From Micromussa lordhowensis (lineage: Eukaryota > Cnidaria > Anthozoa > Scleractinia > Lobophylliidae), in the NCBI GenBank assembly GCA_964020085.1, contig OZ026601.1, positions 2,810,401 through 2,874,400 of the forward strand: 64,000 nucleotides of DNA, given 5' to 3'. Made by a program: the position numbers and the translations under genes. This document shows, in pieces, positions 35,034-47,578 of the stretch. The notes beneath the pieces are model-generated. The model was not told the origin of the DNA, made no database searches, and saw nothing but the letters and a program-made list of their open reading frames with translations. Each line of letters opens with the position of its first letter. The stretch's first letter is position 1.

Positions 35034-37386
35034 TTAATAACCGAGACATACCAGAGAAATAAGAATGGACAAACCCTGTGATTCGTTCCGCGTGTTTGAA
35101 GCTTTTCATTGGAAATGGCCGACTTAACACAAAACGCCGGAAACTCTTTCTTGCGATATGATTGATTCTATCGCATCTAAATTAAAGTTTCTTGTCCTCG
35201 AGGATATAATTATACCTTGGTGTTCATCTTAATTTTCCTTGTCTGAAAGTGTGCAATTAGCGGTCTGTATAGGTTTCCTTTTTAGCTTTTGCGTTGCGTT
35301 AGTGACATTCTTTAGCGACAAAAACGAGCTCTTTGCGGTCCATCTTTAAAGCTATTCTTTGACAGCCCCTTTGTGACGATATATCTTCCCAGCCAAGCCA
35401 CTCTTCAGTGAATTATCAGACACCTAATTAGCTTTTTTAAATAAGGTTATAATCGACACCTGCCATGCAATTCAGCCTTAGTGTGAAAGAAGTTGCAAAG
35501 TCATGTTCGTGTGTCTGTTGTGATGATCCGAGCTGTTTGATGAAAATAAAGTATGGCGCTCCCCAGGACATTAGCCAAGCATTGTTAAGAACCCCAAATC
35601 AAATTTGTTGAACAGTAAACAAAAATATGTAAATGTAAACATTGATCTTTCAAATTGGAAGAAATTGAATTGTTTTAAGTTAATTTGATTTTTACCGATG
35701 GCTAAGATATGTCGGACCAAAAATAGAAAGAAAACACTTTTTATAGTTCCTTTACGACACATTTTATCTTATTTCGCAGTCAAATAATTAAAGTTGCTTC
35801 TCAATAAGAACGAGATCAACACGAAACTGCGGTTTTGTAGCAATTACCGAAAACCTCAAAGTATCTGTTTGCAGGTGATTTTTTTTTTCTTTGAGAGTGG
35901 GTATTCCATGGCACTAACAAATAAGATACTGTTGTGACGATTGTCAGTTGTAGCCGGGGGGCGTTGTATATGATGGGGGTGAGGAGAACAACTGAATTAT
36001 TGCATATAAGGCAGCCCTACATTCCAATCTGTGTAAACATGCGAGAACAGTTTCCCATCCATCATGTTAATCGGCTCACTTAAGAAGCAGCAACAAGAGT
36101 TGCAAGTCTTCAATCTCGGCGACGTGACACTGAAAATAGTCATTCTAACAGTACAGTTACGAGACCACGATGCTTTTATTTAAGAACAACTCAGTAGCTA
36201 GGGACATCAGTACAAATGCAGTGGTACCCAATATGAGTTCTTTTCCACTCTTGAATATCAAGAAATATAAAAAAAAACCACTATTTTACAAAAAAAAATA
36301 GTTACACAAATAATAATTCTATGCTGAGCAACGCATATTATAGATATATACAGTTATCTTGACTGCAGCAATTACGTCATTCATTACGAATTTGCTTTGA
36401 TTTCTGTATGATTAAAGAAAACAGCTTTTCTCTGTGTTTGGCGCCATATTGATAAAGTTAAGTGAATTATCAGTCCTGATAAATAAGTTATCAGTCAATT
36501 AGCCCCGAAAGGTTCCTAATTTCGTATCTGCTTGCAGTCTTCAAAAGCACAATGGTGCACAATCTGAAAGACAAGAAAAGTTCACTGTCAGGTAATCAAT
36601 CACAAAAATTAAAGTATGATTGATCGCTACCGATCGACAAAGGCCCGGTCTGGTAGATATGCGGTTTGCTTAGCTTTATCAAGAACCATAAGCTAAGGGT
36701 CTTTAATGATCTCTAATTAATAATAAGCGCGAGTCTTCGCTATAACTGGAATCGCGTTTTGTTTAGCCACGGGGACACGGTTCGTTTCCGTCGTAAAGAA
36801 AGCCGAAGTCCTCGGTTAAAAGTACTATCATTAAAAAAACAACAACGGAAGTATGCAAAGGCAGTGCGCGTTTCTTTAAAAACATTCGCTGCCACAGCAA
36901 GAACCTAGTGTCTCACAATTAAATCCTGCTTCTCGAAAGAACCGACTGTTTTGCCAGCAAACAGTGCACCATAGGCAATCGTGAACGGACCCGTTAGGCA
37001 AATTACACAAAGATAAATTTAAATTGTTTGAGCAATCTTTAAGCTCCAGTGCTCAGCTAAGGGTTCGCCAGGGTTGTTGATGTACCACTGGTATTACATG
37101 TTCAAAAAATAAAATTGGAATGAAGTATGTCTCGGGTATTAGTTCATTTCATACCAGTTTTATTTCCCAAGCACAAGCCATCCTCCGTCACAATATGATA
37201 CGAAACCAGTGTTAATTCGTAGGTATGGGATCTTTAAATCTAAATTAATATTTCTTTGAACAATGTCCTTTGAGTTTAAAAAATAAGAGTTCATGTTTGT
37301 ATTTCCCAGCCTGGTACTTGGGCGTAACTCTAGGCTACATACTGAGTCGCACACACACCCTAACACTAGAACCGATGTCAACTTGC
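35034..37386. other. Intergenic DNA between bHLH copies 6 and 7
   Basis: No gene recognised. A minus-strand AATAAA at 37159-37164 probably belongs to the gene that follows. Confidence 0.4.
37159..37164 (-). promoter_or_regulatory. Candidate polyadenylation signal
   Basis: Minus-strand AATAAA about 220 nt beyond the stop of bHLH copy 7. Confidence 0.35.
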
Positions 37387-37764
37387 TCAATTCTCATTCA
37401 TTCCACTATACCAACCTTCAAAATTAAAAAGTGGACTGTCGTCTAAGCTGTCAATTGAATCAATATCGACCATTTCCAACTCAGCCTGCCATTGATCAGC
37501 GGAATCAAGCATTTTGGTTAGCTCTGTGATATAATCCACCGCTAGCCATATCACTTCTGTCTTGGAAGGTTCCTTGTCTTGCGGCGGAAGAGGGATCATA
37601 TGCCGTAATATCTGGATGTTCATGTTCAAAATCTCCACTCGACGTCTTTCCCGTGCGTTGGCGACTCGTCGCTGCTTGCTAACGCCTGTCAGCCGCGGCC
37701 CGCGTCTTCGTGGCCTCTTCTTGGGTTGCTGAATGGCTTTTCCAATGGGTGCGACGTCCATCAT
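37387..37764 (-). CDS. bHLH transcription factor, array copy 7
   Basis: A 125-aa frame from ATG (a second Met follows directly). Features: Lys/Arg cluster 15-21, G-P-R-L-T-G-V-S-K-Q-R (22-32), basic region A-N-A-R-E-R-R-R (35-42), and helix 2 with K-T-E-V-I-W-L-A-V-D-Y-I (68-79). A clearly acidic tail (about 96-116: M-V-D-I-D-S-I-D-S-L-D-D) resembles an activation segment. Its closest relative in the window is the copy at 34.8 kb (shared I-P-L-P-P-Q and K-E-P-S-K-T-E). A weak donor (GAAG|GTTGGT, exon end 37416) would be phase 1, as in copies 1, 2 and 5, so the last nine residues may not be used. A TATA-like CATATAAG lies about 85-92 nt upstream of the ATG. Confidence 0.88.
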   Translation of the reverse strand: MMDVAPIGKAIQQPKKRPRRRGPRLTGVSKQRRVANARERRRVEILNMNIQILRHMIPLPPQDKEPSKTEVIWLAVDYITELTKMLDSADQWQAELEMVDIDSIDSLDDSPLFNFEGWYSGMNEN

Positions 37765-37848
37765 TGATATGTGGCAGTGTTTGTATGTTTACCGGCTGGC
37801 ACACTCTTAATATATCAACGTATTTGTGAGTAGCCACGCGCCGTCACG

Positions 37849-37856
37849 CTTATATG
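37849..37856 (-). promoter_or_regulatory. TATA-like element for bHLH copy 7
   Basis: Minus-strand CATATAAG about 85-92 nt before the start codon, followed by GC-rich sequence. Confidence 0.45.
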
Positions 37857-37864
37857 AGTCTTTT

Positions 37865-39560
37865 GACTCAATACAAAGGCCTCGTCAGTCGGCCATTGGA
37901 AAAGTCCTACCGTTCGGAGTTTGTCCCCTGTGGTTATCCAATGACGTTATGGCGCTTGTTTAAGCTTGTTCCAGATTTTTTTTGACACATGAAATTAAAT
38001 TTCAGACAGTTTGTATTTTTCATTTTCACGTAGATTTTCTTCTGGTTTACTTCATGTTATCGTAAAGGGTTTGCCATTAACGAATTCACTTTTGCAAGTG
38101 AGTCAGCCTTGTTCAGATGTCCCTGATTTCTCACTAGTTGAGATAAGTTTACGAAGCCCCGTTATTAGAACTATCAAATATTGCAAACTATGATTAATAA
38201 AATTGACGTCTTTGGAATTTACATCTTCCTTAGATCATGCCATAAAGTAAGCACACGCTTGCTGGCCCAGCAGGTGTTTGATTTACATAAGTAAGAACAA
38301 AAACATGTCTGGTCGGGAACTATATACAAAACCTCTCCTCATACGCAGTATTTGCTACAATCAAAAATCGAACCACATATATTTCATGATCTTGTGTTAT
38401 CAAGCACTGATTATTGGTTTTAAGTGGCGTAAGAACATGTTTGGGAGGTGCTAATTAGCTTGTTAAATAACTTAACCCCAAAACTACTACGTCCATGTAA
38501 GACGTCCACCTTGGTAGATAGATAGATAGATAGAAACAACACAATGGCAACCTAGTGTCGGTTTATAATGAACAAACCCACTATACGAAAACAAAACATC
38601 ATTCATGTAAATATTCAAATATTAAAGTTTGCTTACTGCTAGATAGCAGCTCACTTCGGTCTTCAAACTGTTAATTACCTTACAGTAGAAAACGTTATCT
38701 AATTAAGAGATAGAACGTCTAATCAATCACCAAATAAACAGATCAATATCGATATTTACAGAGATAACATAATGATCAGAGAAAGGGCGGCCTGTTCTGT
38801 TCTTTTTGTCACAAGATAAGAAAACTTCTGTTGCTTATCATCTCTTAGGGCTAATGTAGACACCAAATAATCGTCAAATGATTGCCTTCACGGGGCTTAA
38901 AATGTTTATTAAAAAGACAGCTTTAAATAACACAGCGTGACGTGTCAATATTGGTAAACAACATTTCCATTTGATTTTAAACTTACATCCAAATTAGTTG
39001 ACGCTTAGTTAAAATCACAATTCTTGTTAGTAAAGTTAATGGCCTAAGTCTAGATTTTCTTGGCTATTTTTACTCTGATTCCCAAGAAAAACACATTTAT
39101 ACTTATACGATTATACGTTTTATACGAACAGGTGTTTGCAAGAGGTTTTACAATAATTCTTTTTATAGAGATATGTGTTTACACTTTGCTTGAATAGAAC
39201 AGCGAGGGCACACAATACGCTTCTCTTTCTTATAAAGAACTTTGGTTTGTAAACGCCAGGCGTAATGAAAAAATCAGTAATTAAAAATAGGAAACAATGA
39301 AAAAAATATCAGACAAAGGTAGTACCTAGAGGTTATGAGAATTCTTTTGAAGGAAACAATACAAGATTGGACAAACATTCGAACGTTCGATTCTAAAAAT
39401 CAGCTTGTTTCCGCAAAGGCCTGTCTTGTGACCTGGTAAATAATTCAGTCCTGGCTACCGTTGAAAGATCAAAAATTGCGGAGACAAAAAGCTATTTGAT
39501 TTCATTTATGCAACTAATGCTAAGCAAAATTCCATTGTTTGAACCGTTTCCCCTGAATAA
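37865..39560. other. Intergenic DNA, nothing recognised
   Basis: No gene. A short (TAGA)n tract lies at 38513-38535. Confidence 0.4.
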
Positions 39561-39574
39561 GAGTCAGGGTCCTA

Positions 39575-39720
39575 AAGGGGTTTGGGGCTCCAGGGCTCCA
39601 GGACTCCGGGCCTAAAAAAACAGGGCTCCGTGGCTCCAGGGCTCCATGGCTCCAGGGCTCCAAGACAAAAAGAAGTCGGGTTGCAGGGCTCCATAGGTTC
39701 CTACTGTAGGAGGCTCCGGT
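39575..39720. repeat. GGGCTCCA-type minisatellite, island 1
   Basis: Degenerate ~10-bp direct repeats built on GGGCTCCA(G/T), interspersed with GGACTCC and GGGCC variants. A second island of the same kind lies at 40565-40700. Confidence 0.8.
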
Positions 39721-40564
39721 CTCCACTGTTATCGTGTGGGCTGCAGTCCCAGTTTTCATCAAAATGCAATCAAGGAATAACCGAAATTAAAGATTCAGCG
39801 TTTTCCCATCTGTGTTCTGTCTTTCTTTACAAGTAAAGGCTAAACGGAAAAAAGGTATAAACAGAAAATGTTAATGGCGGGAAAATAATAATGGTCACGT
39901 GCCCATTTCCAAGGCCTTCCCACAAATGTCACGTAAAGTCGCCTAAATTTATTTCCAGAAACTTCTCAAAAACTCTTCTAAATATCGCAAAAATTAATCT
40001 AAATATCTCGAAAATCCCGAAACTGATCTCTTATTTTTGTCGTAAAAACACCAATTTTGAATCACTGGGGGTAAAATTGTCATAGTGTTCTTCCAGTAGT
40101 AACAGTCGAGGAACAAGATGTAGCCACTAGCTTCAATGTTACAGGAATTTAGCCCTTCTAGTGATGTGGAAAACAATTTTCGAGTGGGAAATCGCTGAAC
40201 TGGATCGTTTCTGGCATAGAACTGGGCATTTGCCGTAAATTTGACTCCGTCTTTGTTTTCCAACGTCAGGTTTTCAGCCGATGGAGTTTTAATAACTGCG
40301 TTTCGAAATTCCTGCTGTCTGCCTCTGTGGGTACAAAGAGACGGAACTGAGTGAAAGTTTGCTTGATGCGGAAATGGCCTGCCGCCGCCAGAGCTTCATG
40401 TCAAGGTAGACGACGGGATGGAACTGATCCGTTGCTTTCGGAGTTAAATAATTATTTGGCCATAAACCACGGTATAAATGAGGCAGCCAAAACATTAGCC
40501 GCATTCAAATCACCATGCACCAAAATCAGAAGTCTGGGTACAAAACTGCTGGACTTCTGTTACT

Positions 40565-40700
40565 TTGGGCTTCGGGCTTCAGAACAAAAATTTTCAGAGC
40601 TCCGGGCTCTACAGCTAAAAAAGATCAGGGCTCCAGGCAGTAAATTGATCGGACTCCGGGCTCTAGAGCAAAACATTTCGGGCTCCAGGGATCCATGGAC
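40565..40700. repeat. GGGCTCCA-type minisatellite, island 2
   Basis: Irregular copies of (C)GGGCT(C/T)(C/T)(A/G) spaced by short AT-rich spacers such as GAACAAAA and AGCTAAAAA. The G-rich strand is the same as in island 1. Confidence 0.7.
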
Positions 40701-42935
40701 CCCCACCCCTTTGAAGAGTTCTGGAACACTAGGAACAGGGAAATAGAGGAACGCTGGAACACAGTTGAAGAACCACAACGAAGGTGCACTGGTCAATACT
40801 CCAATAGTCCAATTAACCAGAGCTGGTCTCACTTTGGCAAAAAAAAAAACTTAAAAAGAAGATGACCTGTGCTCTTTTGTAAGCTGCCAAATGTTTCTGT
40901 ACGAAATTTCAATACTGGCAACTGTTCACATATTGACCCAGGTCATTACACTGTTTTTTCAAGGTTCCATGATTCCTCAGTAAGATTAGGCTACATTTCT
41001 CTAGTTGGAAGATGAAGAAAAAAGGGATGAAGACAGCCTGTGAAAACAGAAATGAACCTAAACAAGCGCGAAAACTGAGAAGAAGCGACAAAGAAGGAAA
41101 ATTCGCGACCAGGTTGCGGCGCTGACTGCTCTAAAAAATCGATAATCATTAACCAAGACGCTCAGTTCGTGAATGACGTCACCCGACTACTACTATCCGG
41201 TTGCAACTGTTCCTCGAGACATCTAGATTGATCAGTTCACGAGGACAGCGACGAGTCTAAAATTCGAACTGTTTACTAAAACTCCGAGATCTTTTTTACG
41301 CCCTGTAAGGCTCGCATCGTCCTCTCTCACCGAGAACAGATAGCTATTGATTTTACTACGCTCTTAAGACGCTGGTTTACCCACGGTTTTGTGGTATTGG
41401 TATTTGGCTGCCTGTATTTTTGTGATCAGTGTCATTGGCGGGTTGAATGGAAAACATAGTGCGCGTGAGAAAGGTATGTTCAGTGGAAGCATGCTCTGGT
41501 TACAGTAATGAGTGATTTGAGATATTCTTTAACTGCGCAGTAATGATGTAGAGCCGTTTGATGGTCTTTGATGTTTTTGTTAGAAATAGCTTTGTGTCTG
41601 ACAAGCCGAGAAACGGACACTTGAATCGACTGAGGATGGACGTACTGTAATCCTGTGCTCGTCAGCGGGGCTGTGCATAGTGTCTCCGGCTGAGGAGATG
41701 TTTGGATGGCAGACTCAAGTGGGTACTTGAGTCAAGCGGCTTAGCACAAATTCATTCCAATTTTCAGCGGATATAAATTATTTCCAAGGTCATTCGCACG
41801 ATTTAACCTCTGTGATTTCATCTTCTTTTTTGGATCAGTATCCCCTTGATCAGCGAGTTTTTTCAAAACACGGTTGCATGTTTTAGTACGTGGTTTTCGC
41901 TTTATCCCGTATCCATGCTAAGACCAGCTTCGTAACGTAATTTTAGGATAAAAGGCATAATTTAAACGCAAGGTTTTAATTAAAACGTAAATAACTGTCA
42001 ATGGAAGCCCTGAACATCCTGTACTTTTCGGACGCTTTTCAGGGCACGAAATTGCGTGATTCGCGTCAGCCGAAACAAGTTTTGTTACGGTTTTGCGATC
42101 AAGCTCGACGGTTTTAATCTGGTCACGTTGCATTAAATTTCTTTTGAATTTGAACGAGAGCTTTGTAAGCTTGTTCAAGTCAAGTGGCAAGCTCTCGAGC
42201 TTTGTTCTGAAGTGTTGCCATTATTAACCCTTCTGTTGTTCAATTCACCTTGGCTAATTAGATCAATTAAAGAAATGAAAGTTAAAAACCATGGCTCGAT
42301 TCGCTCTCAGTGTTTGTGATTCCCTGTTAATTCCTTAAACTCCTCCTTGATACAATTATTCGTTGATAGCGAGGAAGTCAGTTTATAGAATAGATCGACG
42401 AAGATGAAAATATCACATGATGTCGGCAATTGAGCTTTGTGGTGGAAATGGTGATCGATTTGGGTCGTTTTCATTTACGGTTTCACAAAAGGTATCTTCA
42501 ACACCTTGCCTGTGTTGGAATCGATTTATAGCCTCTTAACTGCTTCAAACCGCTGAGCTCTGACCAAAATTAATAGCAAATTCCTCTAGACACCCAGTGT
42601 GCCCTCTGAGGTCTATACGGTAATTATCTCGTCAACAAGCTCGGATGTTGTCTTAGAATTTTGCTTATAGACTCGAATGTAACTGATCTCGGGCTTCCTA
42701 TTGGTCAGTTACCAGGCGGCTCCGATTTCCCGTTGATCGTCAAAGGGCCCGCCGTGAATTATAATACAGCCCCTTCCTGATGGACTAATTATTTAAATTT
42801 TGACTTGCTTTGTTTTACGCTAGTTATACTATAGAATGTTCGCCGCATTGATGTAAACTTGCAGTGCTGTATGAGAGGTTTTAAAGTAATGTTGTTATCT
42901 GTGATTCCACTGAACTGACTGTCATTTTCTTTCAA
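40701..42935. other. Intergenic DNA upstream of the TCF15/scleraxis-like gene
   Basis: No coding region recognised. This is the likely promoter and regulatory region for the plus-strand bHLH gene at 42936; a non-coding 5' exon is possible but not demonstrable. Confidence 0.4.
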
Positions 42936-45900
42936 ATGGAGGGAACACGAAAGCGAAAACAAAGAGCGAAGCTAAGCGCCATCGACGATTTGGATTCGGA
43001 TGATTATGACTCCTCGCCCAAGCAACGCGGTTCGGACGCTGAGAACTCAAAGACCAGCAAGCGAAAGAGAAGGCGACCTCGCTTGACCGGTCTCAGCAAA
43101 CAAAGACAGGCAGCCAACGCTCGCGAACGGAGTAGAACGCACAGTGTAAATTCTGCTTTCAGCGCTCTACGAGTTCTTATACCAACGGAACCATCGGACA
43201 GAAAACTTTCCAAAATAGAGACATTACGGCTTGCTTCAAGCTACATCGCCCATCTTGGATCAATGCTTGTTAGTGGAACTCAATGCCCTAATGTTGCTAA
43301 AGAAGTTGAACACTCAGGAAACATTTCGCCTTCTTCTGCATCAAGAGTGTGTACATTTTGTTTGAGCTTACTTAAAGCGGTAAGTGATACTCATAGCATG
43401 CAACTCAATGTGTGCTGTTTTGCACAAGGTTTAAATTTTTCTATTTTGTTCATCGTCTTAGTTCGTCTAAAATCTCATATTATCCTCGTTCAGTTTTGAA
43501 TATCCCTTTCTCGCTATCGTCGGCGTTTCAATCGTTTATCACTTATTAACTATCGGAAACCCTCTGTTTGCTCCCCGTCGTTCAGAAGATTTCAGTATAA
43601 CCCCAAAATCAGCAGAAAATCCAAAGCTCTGCCTCTATGCAAAATTAGTGCTCCATAAACAGTTTATTGCTTTCACTGTATGTCTTATATCCTGCGCATT
43701 CTTACGTTATGATAAAACAACATTCATTAGAAGACAATCCAGACAAAATACATATGACTTCAGCGTGAGTGGACGGGTCGGAAGAACTTTATGTACTTAA
43801 GAACGTACTTCATAAACTACGATGTACCGCATAATTTCAACTCAATTCTCACTTGGAAACGACTATTTACAACGCGCTTTCAGTGTAATTCGATTTCCCA
43901 TAGACACGACATGTACATGTTAGTTTTGAAGGCGTCTTGCATGCTTCGTAGTGTATTTTCTTTTATTCTAGTGCTGATGGCCATCAGCATAGAACTTTAA
44001 CCTGAGGTGTGGAGAACTTCACTCCACAAAAATCATTTTTCTTTAACTGAACACTCTCTGATGTTTTCATTATCTAAAGTGGATTTTGTTCTAATCTCTT
44101 AACACGGCGAGTTCGGAGTCTTATTACCTTAATCCTCTCAACTGGAGTGCAAAGCAACAAAAGTCAATGCTTAGTTCTACAAGGCTATAGGCAAAGACGC
44201 CCCATAAACATTATTTTAATAATTACGGGCTTAGCAGGATGAGTGGATTGTTTGCATACGAAAATCGGTTAGGGATTTCCGAAAAGTATTTATTTATTGT
44301 CACCCAGTGGGTCTATATGCCAGAGGATCGCGCTCAAAGCGATTTTATCCCACCGCCCTTGTAGCCTGAATTTTGTGAATAAAATGAGTGAAGTTAATCA
44401 GCACTATACTGAACAAGGTGGCGAGCTTAAATTGTGACATGGTACCTATAATATAAATTAAAAAAAACTTAAAAGTCTATAATTCACAATGTTTTCTAAA
44501 GAAGAGGTCGCTAATATTGATGAGAATCCGTTAAGGAGCTGCGAACAAGAAGAAATACCTCTGATCAGTGTAATTAACATTAGTTCCCAAAGCAAATGAA
44601 AAAAACAAATGGCGAGTGGATTAGGCGAAAAGATATCATCACTAACAGAACTCTCTGATGTTATCTCAAATTCTTCAATCGGATAATCTCTGTGTGTTTT
44701 TTTTGCGTTGAAGTGTTATACACTCTCGCACTGTAGTCTACAGTCACTGTTTTATGATAAATATATATATATTTTTAATATAATGTAGTTTTGTTTTCGG
44801 CAGGTATTTCAGTGGTAAATCCCAGTACTAAAAAATATAATGTGTTTTTTTGGATTAGGTTTTGCAAGCAATTCGATGAGTTTCTTATAGTAAAAAATTT
44901 CCTTCTATCACACAAAATGGTTTAGTCAAATTTATCGCTATCCAGTGTAGAGAGAATGCAAATTCTGTTTATTGTTTTCCAAATAACACTTTGGTTAATA
45001 CTTACAATTTTCGTATGGCTTGCTATTTTCATATCATTTAAACGTTACTGTGACTTAAATTCTTTGCTCAACTCAAGTAGATTTAATTCATACATGTGTA
45101 TACATTTGGTCAACAAGCGAAATTGTTCTTTTTAACAATAAGTACCGGCGAATTTTTGGTAGGGTCAGAATTGTTCATGACCTATTCCTCGCAGCTTATT
45201 ACTCTTTGACCAAGAACGCAAACAGTTAATGAGTTTTCGGTTTTAAGATATTTCCTTTCCCTGAAAAGGCTGGACAAACACTCCGTTTAAAGGAGCGGTT
45301 TTGCAAAACAATTTGATATTTACGGTAATAAAATTCAGAAATGACTGGCGTAATGTCGTGATATGCTAATTGGTTTTAGGCGTTCAATTACGTGCCAGAA
45401 TTGTTCAGACTGTAATATACTGCTGTGAACTATGCAAGAAGATCTATTTTATAACTCTTAATGTGCTTTTAATAGAACTCAAATGTGCAGGAGATCAGAG
45501 ATTATTCCGACAATTCAGATAACGTCTTCAAGATGGAATGACGTCTTCGCTCGGTTTGAAACACTTCAAGTGACTTTTTATGCTCTTACTGCCTTTGTGT
45601 GTAGATATTTCCCTGAGTATAAGAGTTTGTTACAAGGATTAATATTTTATAGAGAGGTAATAAGCTCCCAGGCGTTTGTTATGCTGTCAAGTTTTATTGC
45701 CCGGCCATAATTTGCCTTTTTTCCGGTTTTCTCCTCTTCAGACACTAGTTTATCGATATCAATTTTGGCATGCCGCTCCCGTGATGTTGAGCGGTGTCCT
45801 TTGAAAAGGCAACCACTTCGACATCGGTTCAGCATATGTTAAAGTGATTATTTCGATAATTACACAGAGTCCTGGGAAGAAATACACATACCAAGCATCG

Positions 45901-46339
45901 CGCCATCTTAACGCTTAGAGACAATCTTCCACAACAGCAACGGTGCATCCTAAATATGACCTACAACTGTTCTGCAGCCATCATGTTTACTTGAAAAAAG
46001 TATTTTTCGGGCAGAAGGTGCAACATTCAACAAAACTATCACGCGAAGCTTTCCAGGCTCGTTGATCCCAAGCGTTGCTGCTCAGTCTTGTAACTATGTT
46101 GCCCCGCGCACCCTGATTCCCACTCCTTATTGCCTCCATTTGAAAAGAGCAAGCTTTTAAATTTGTTAATAACTTGTAAAAATTCTTCACTGCGTTCTGA
46201 CAGAGTCTGAATGTTTGTTATATAGTAATTTGTCTTCGGTGTTTTTCTCTAACTGACGCTTCCATAATTTGCTTTTTTTTCACTTAAGGTTTCGAAAGAG
46301 GAAGGCCCAAATAACAAACTACATGTGCAGGGAAAATAA
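42936..46339 (+). CDS. TCF15/scleraxis-like bHLH transcription factor
   Basis: Exon 1 (42936-43379) encodes 148 residues: basic N-terminus, an acidic stretch (17-24), a Lys/Arg cluster (42-47), [10 protein letters not shown] (48-57), and a bHLH (about 54-112) with [37 protein letters not shown] and L-A-S-S-Y-I-A-H-L. This is the signature of the paraxis (TCF15)/scleraxis family, mesodermal regulators in bilaterians. Residues 138-144 (V-C-T-F-C-L-S) match the conserved motif after the domain in vertebrate members. A consensus donor (GCG|GTAAGT) follows in phase 0; reading through to 43499 is unlikely to be real. The best terminal exon I can find is 46289-46339 (acceptor CACTTAAG, 16 codons, TAA), followed by AATAAA at 46909 and a GT-rich stretch. 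Exon 1 is secure; exon 2 is tentative. Confidence 0.85.
43500..46288. other. Probable intron of the TCF15/scleraxis-like gene
   Basis: No independent gene seen. An alternative acceptor near 44804 (TTTTGTTTTCGGCAG) would give only a four-codon exon. A short AT dinucleotide tract lies at about 44758-44772. Confidence 0.4.
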
Positions 46340-46908
46340 CTATTGATATTGTTTCCCAAGAGTTGTGTCCTTACATACTCAGCAGTACAAGACCTGGAGC
46401 AGACCTGACGGAATAGATATCGCAATACAGTTAAAATGCATATATAAGTAAAACCATTCACTGAAGAGTCTAATTTTCCTCTCTAAAGTCGTCCATCTAC
46501 ATAGCTAACATGTGAATAGCGCATGTTTCAGTAGTAAGCAGCTTACGTGAACCTTTTTTTTAATACAAACGAGATTTTGTCTTTCCGTCGGAAAAGATGT
46601 TGCGTTAGTTTGCGTGTGTTTATGACGTCACATGACGCATGTTTTGTTAAGAATTCTCAGCCTTCGGTTTGAAATTGAGGCGGAACGAAGTTTTTTCTTT
46701 AGAGACAAGCTATCGCAAAACCTACAAAAGATCCAGAAGTGTGATTTGTTCGTGAAACTTATCCGAGTAAAGAATTGAAACGTTTCCTGCAGCGAATCTG
46801 TTTGTAAAGCAGTTTCTGTCTGTCAGTTTTAGTGAAGTGTCCCCGTAAATTGGGCTTAATTGAATAACACTACGCAAAAACCTTTTGGGTCTTAAGTTTC
46901 AATCTTCA

Positions 46909-46914
46909 AATAAA
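46909..46914 (+). promoter_or_regulatory. Candidate polyadenylation signal
   Basis: AATAAA followed within 30 nt by a T/GT-rich region (TTCCTTGTGTTTGTCTGC), a typical cleavage-site arrangement. It lies about 570 nt beyond the proposed last exon of the TCF15/scleraxis-like gene. Confidence 0.45.
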
Positions 46915-47029
46915 ATGTTTCCTTGTGTTTGTCTGCTTCCTGATGTGATTTGCAGTTGTAGTGTCGTTTTTAATAGTTTCCCTCAGCTAAGATTTAGATC
47001 CGAGTAAAACGAGATTATCTGCGTACCAA

Positions 47030-47100
47030 GCACTGGTGGTTCAGTGGTAGAATTCTCGCCTGCCACGCGGGAGGCCCGGGTTCGATTCCCGGCCAGTGCA
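47030..47100 (+). tRNA. tRNA-Gly(GCC)
   Basis: Full 71-nt cloverleaf. The acceptor GCACTGG pairs with the 3' CCAGTGC, the anticodon stem CTCGC/GCGGG encloses the loop CTGCCAC (anticodon GCC at 47062-47064), and the B box GGTTCGATTCC is perfect. A T-run (CACCTTTTTTTTT) follows within 4 nt and serves as a Pol III terminator. It is the only copy lying outside the tandem array at 52-64 kb. Confidence 0.97.
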
Positions 47101-47578
47101 GTCACCTTTTTTTTTGTTGAATAGTGGGGCCAATATTAAGAGAGATTTAAAAAAAAATCATGATAAAAATTGGGAGGTCACGTTCAAGCTTCTTCCGGCC
47201 TACAGCAACTGTGACTTAATTTCTTTCACTTAAAACCTGTCCACTTATCTCTACATTACTAATTGTTACTCTTTTGTGAACTTCTGTTTATCTTTTTCTT
47301 TCGCGCAAAAATTATCTTAAAGTAATTTTGGAGGGAAAACTTACAACAATAATTCACGACCCTAGTTGCTCATATTTCTAAAGCCGTTGCTCGTGAAAAC
47401 GTTCTCGAAAAGGAAGCACTCTTCAAAAACGCGGTACGGTTTAAAGTAATTTGAGAGTTATGGCTTCGGTCCGGGCAGAAATATAAAAGGTGCACTTAAG
47501 TGCTAAATGAAAATTACAGCATTATTAGTTCTATGGTTTCAATGTTGCCGACCGTGATATTTTCTCCAGCGAATAAAA

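Noticed and set aside
39994..40263. 89-codon minus-strand frame between the minisatellite islands as a gene exon
   Set aside because: Composition looks protein-like, but no recognisable domain, clear splice borders or paralogue in the window; left as unassigned.
43380..43499. Read-through C-terminus of the 42.9-kb bHLH frame (residues 149-187)
   Set aside because: It begins at a consensus GTAAGT donor and is hydrophobic, intron-like sequence; a spliced terminus is more likely.
44283..44360. LINE 3' end similar to 10938-10975
   Set aside because: Only short TATTTATTTATT and CTCAAAGCG similarity; too little to call.
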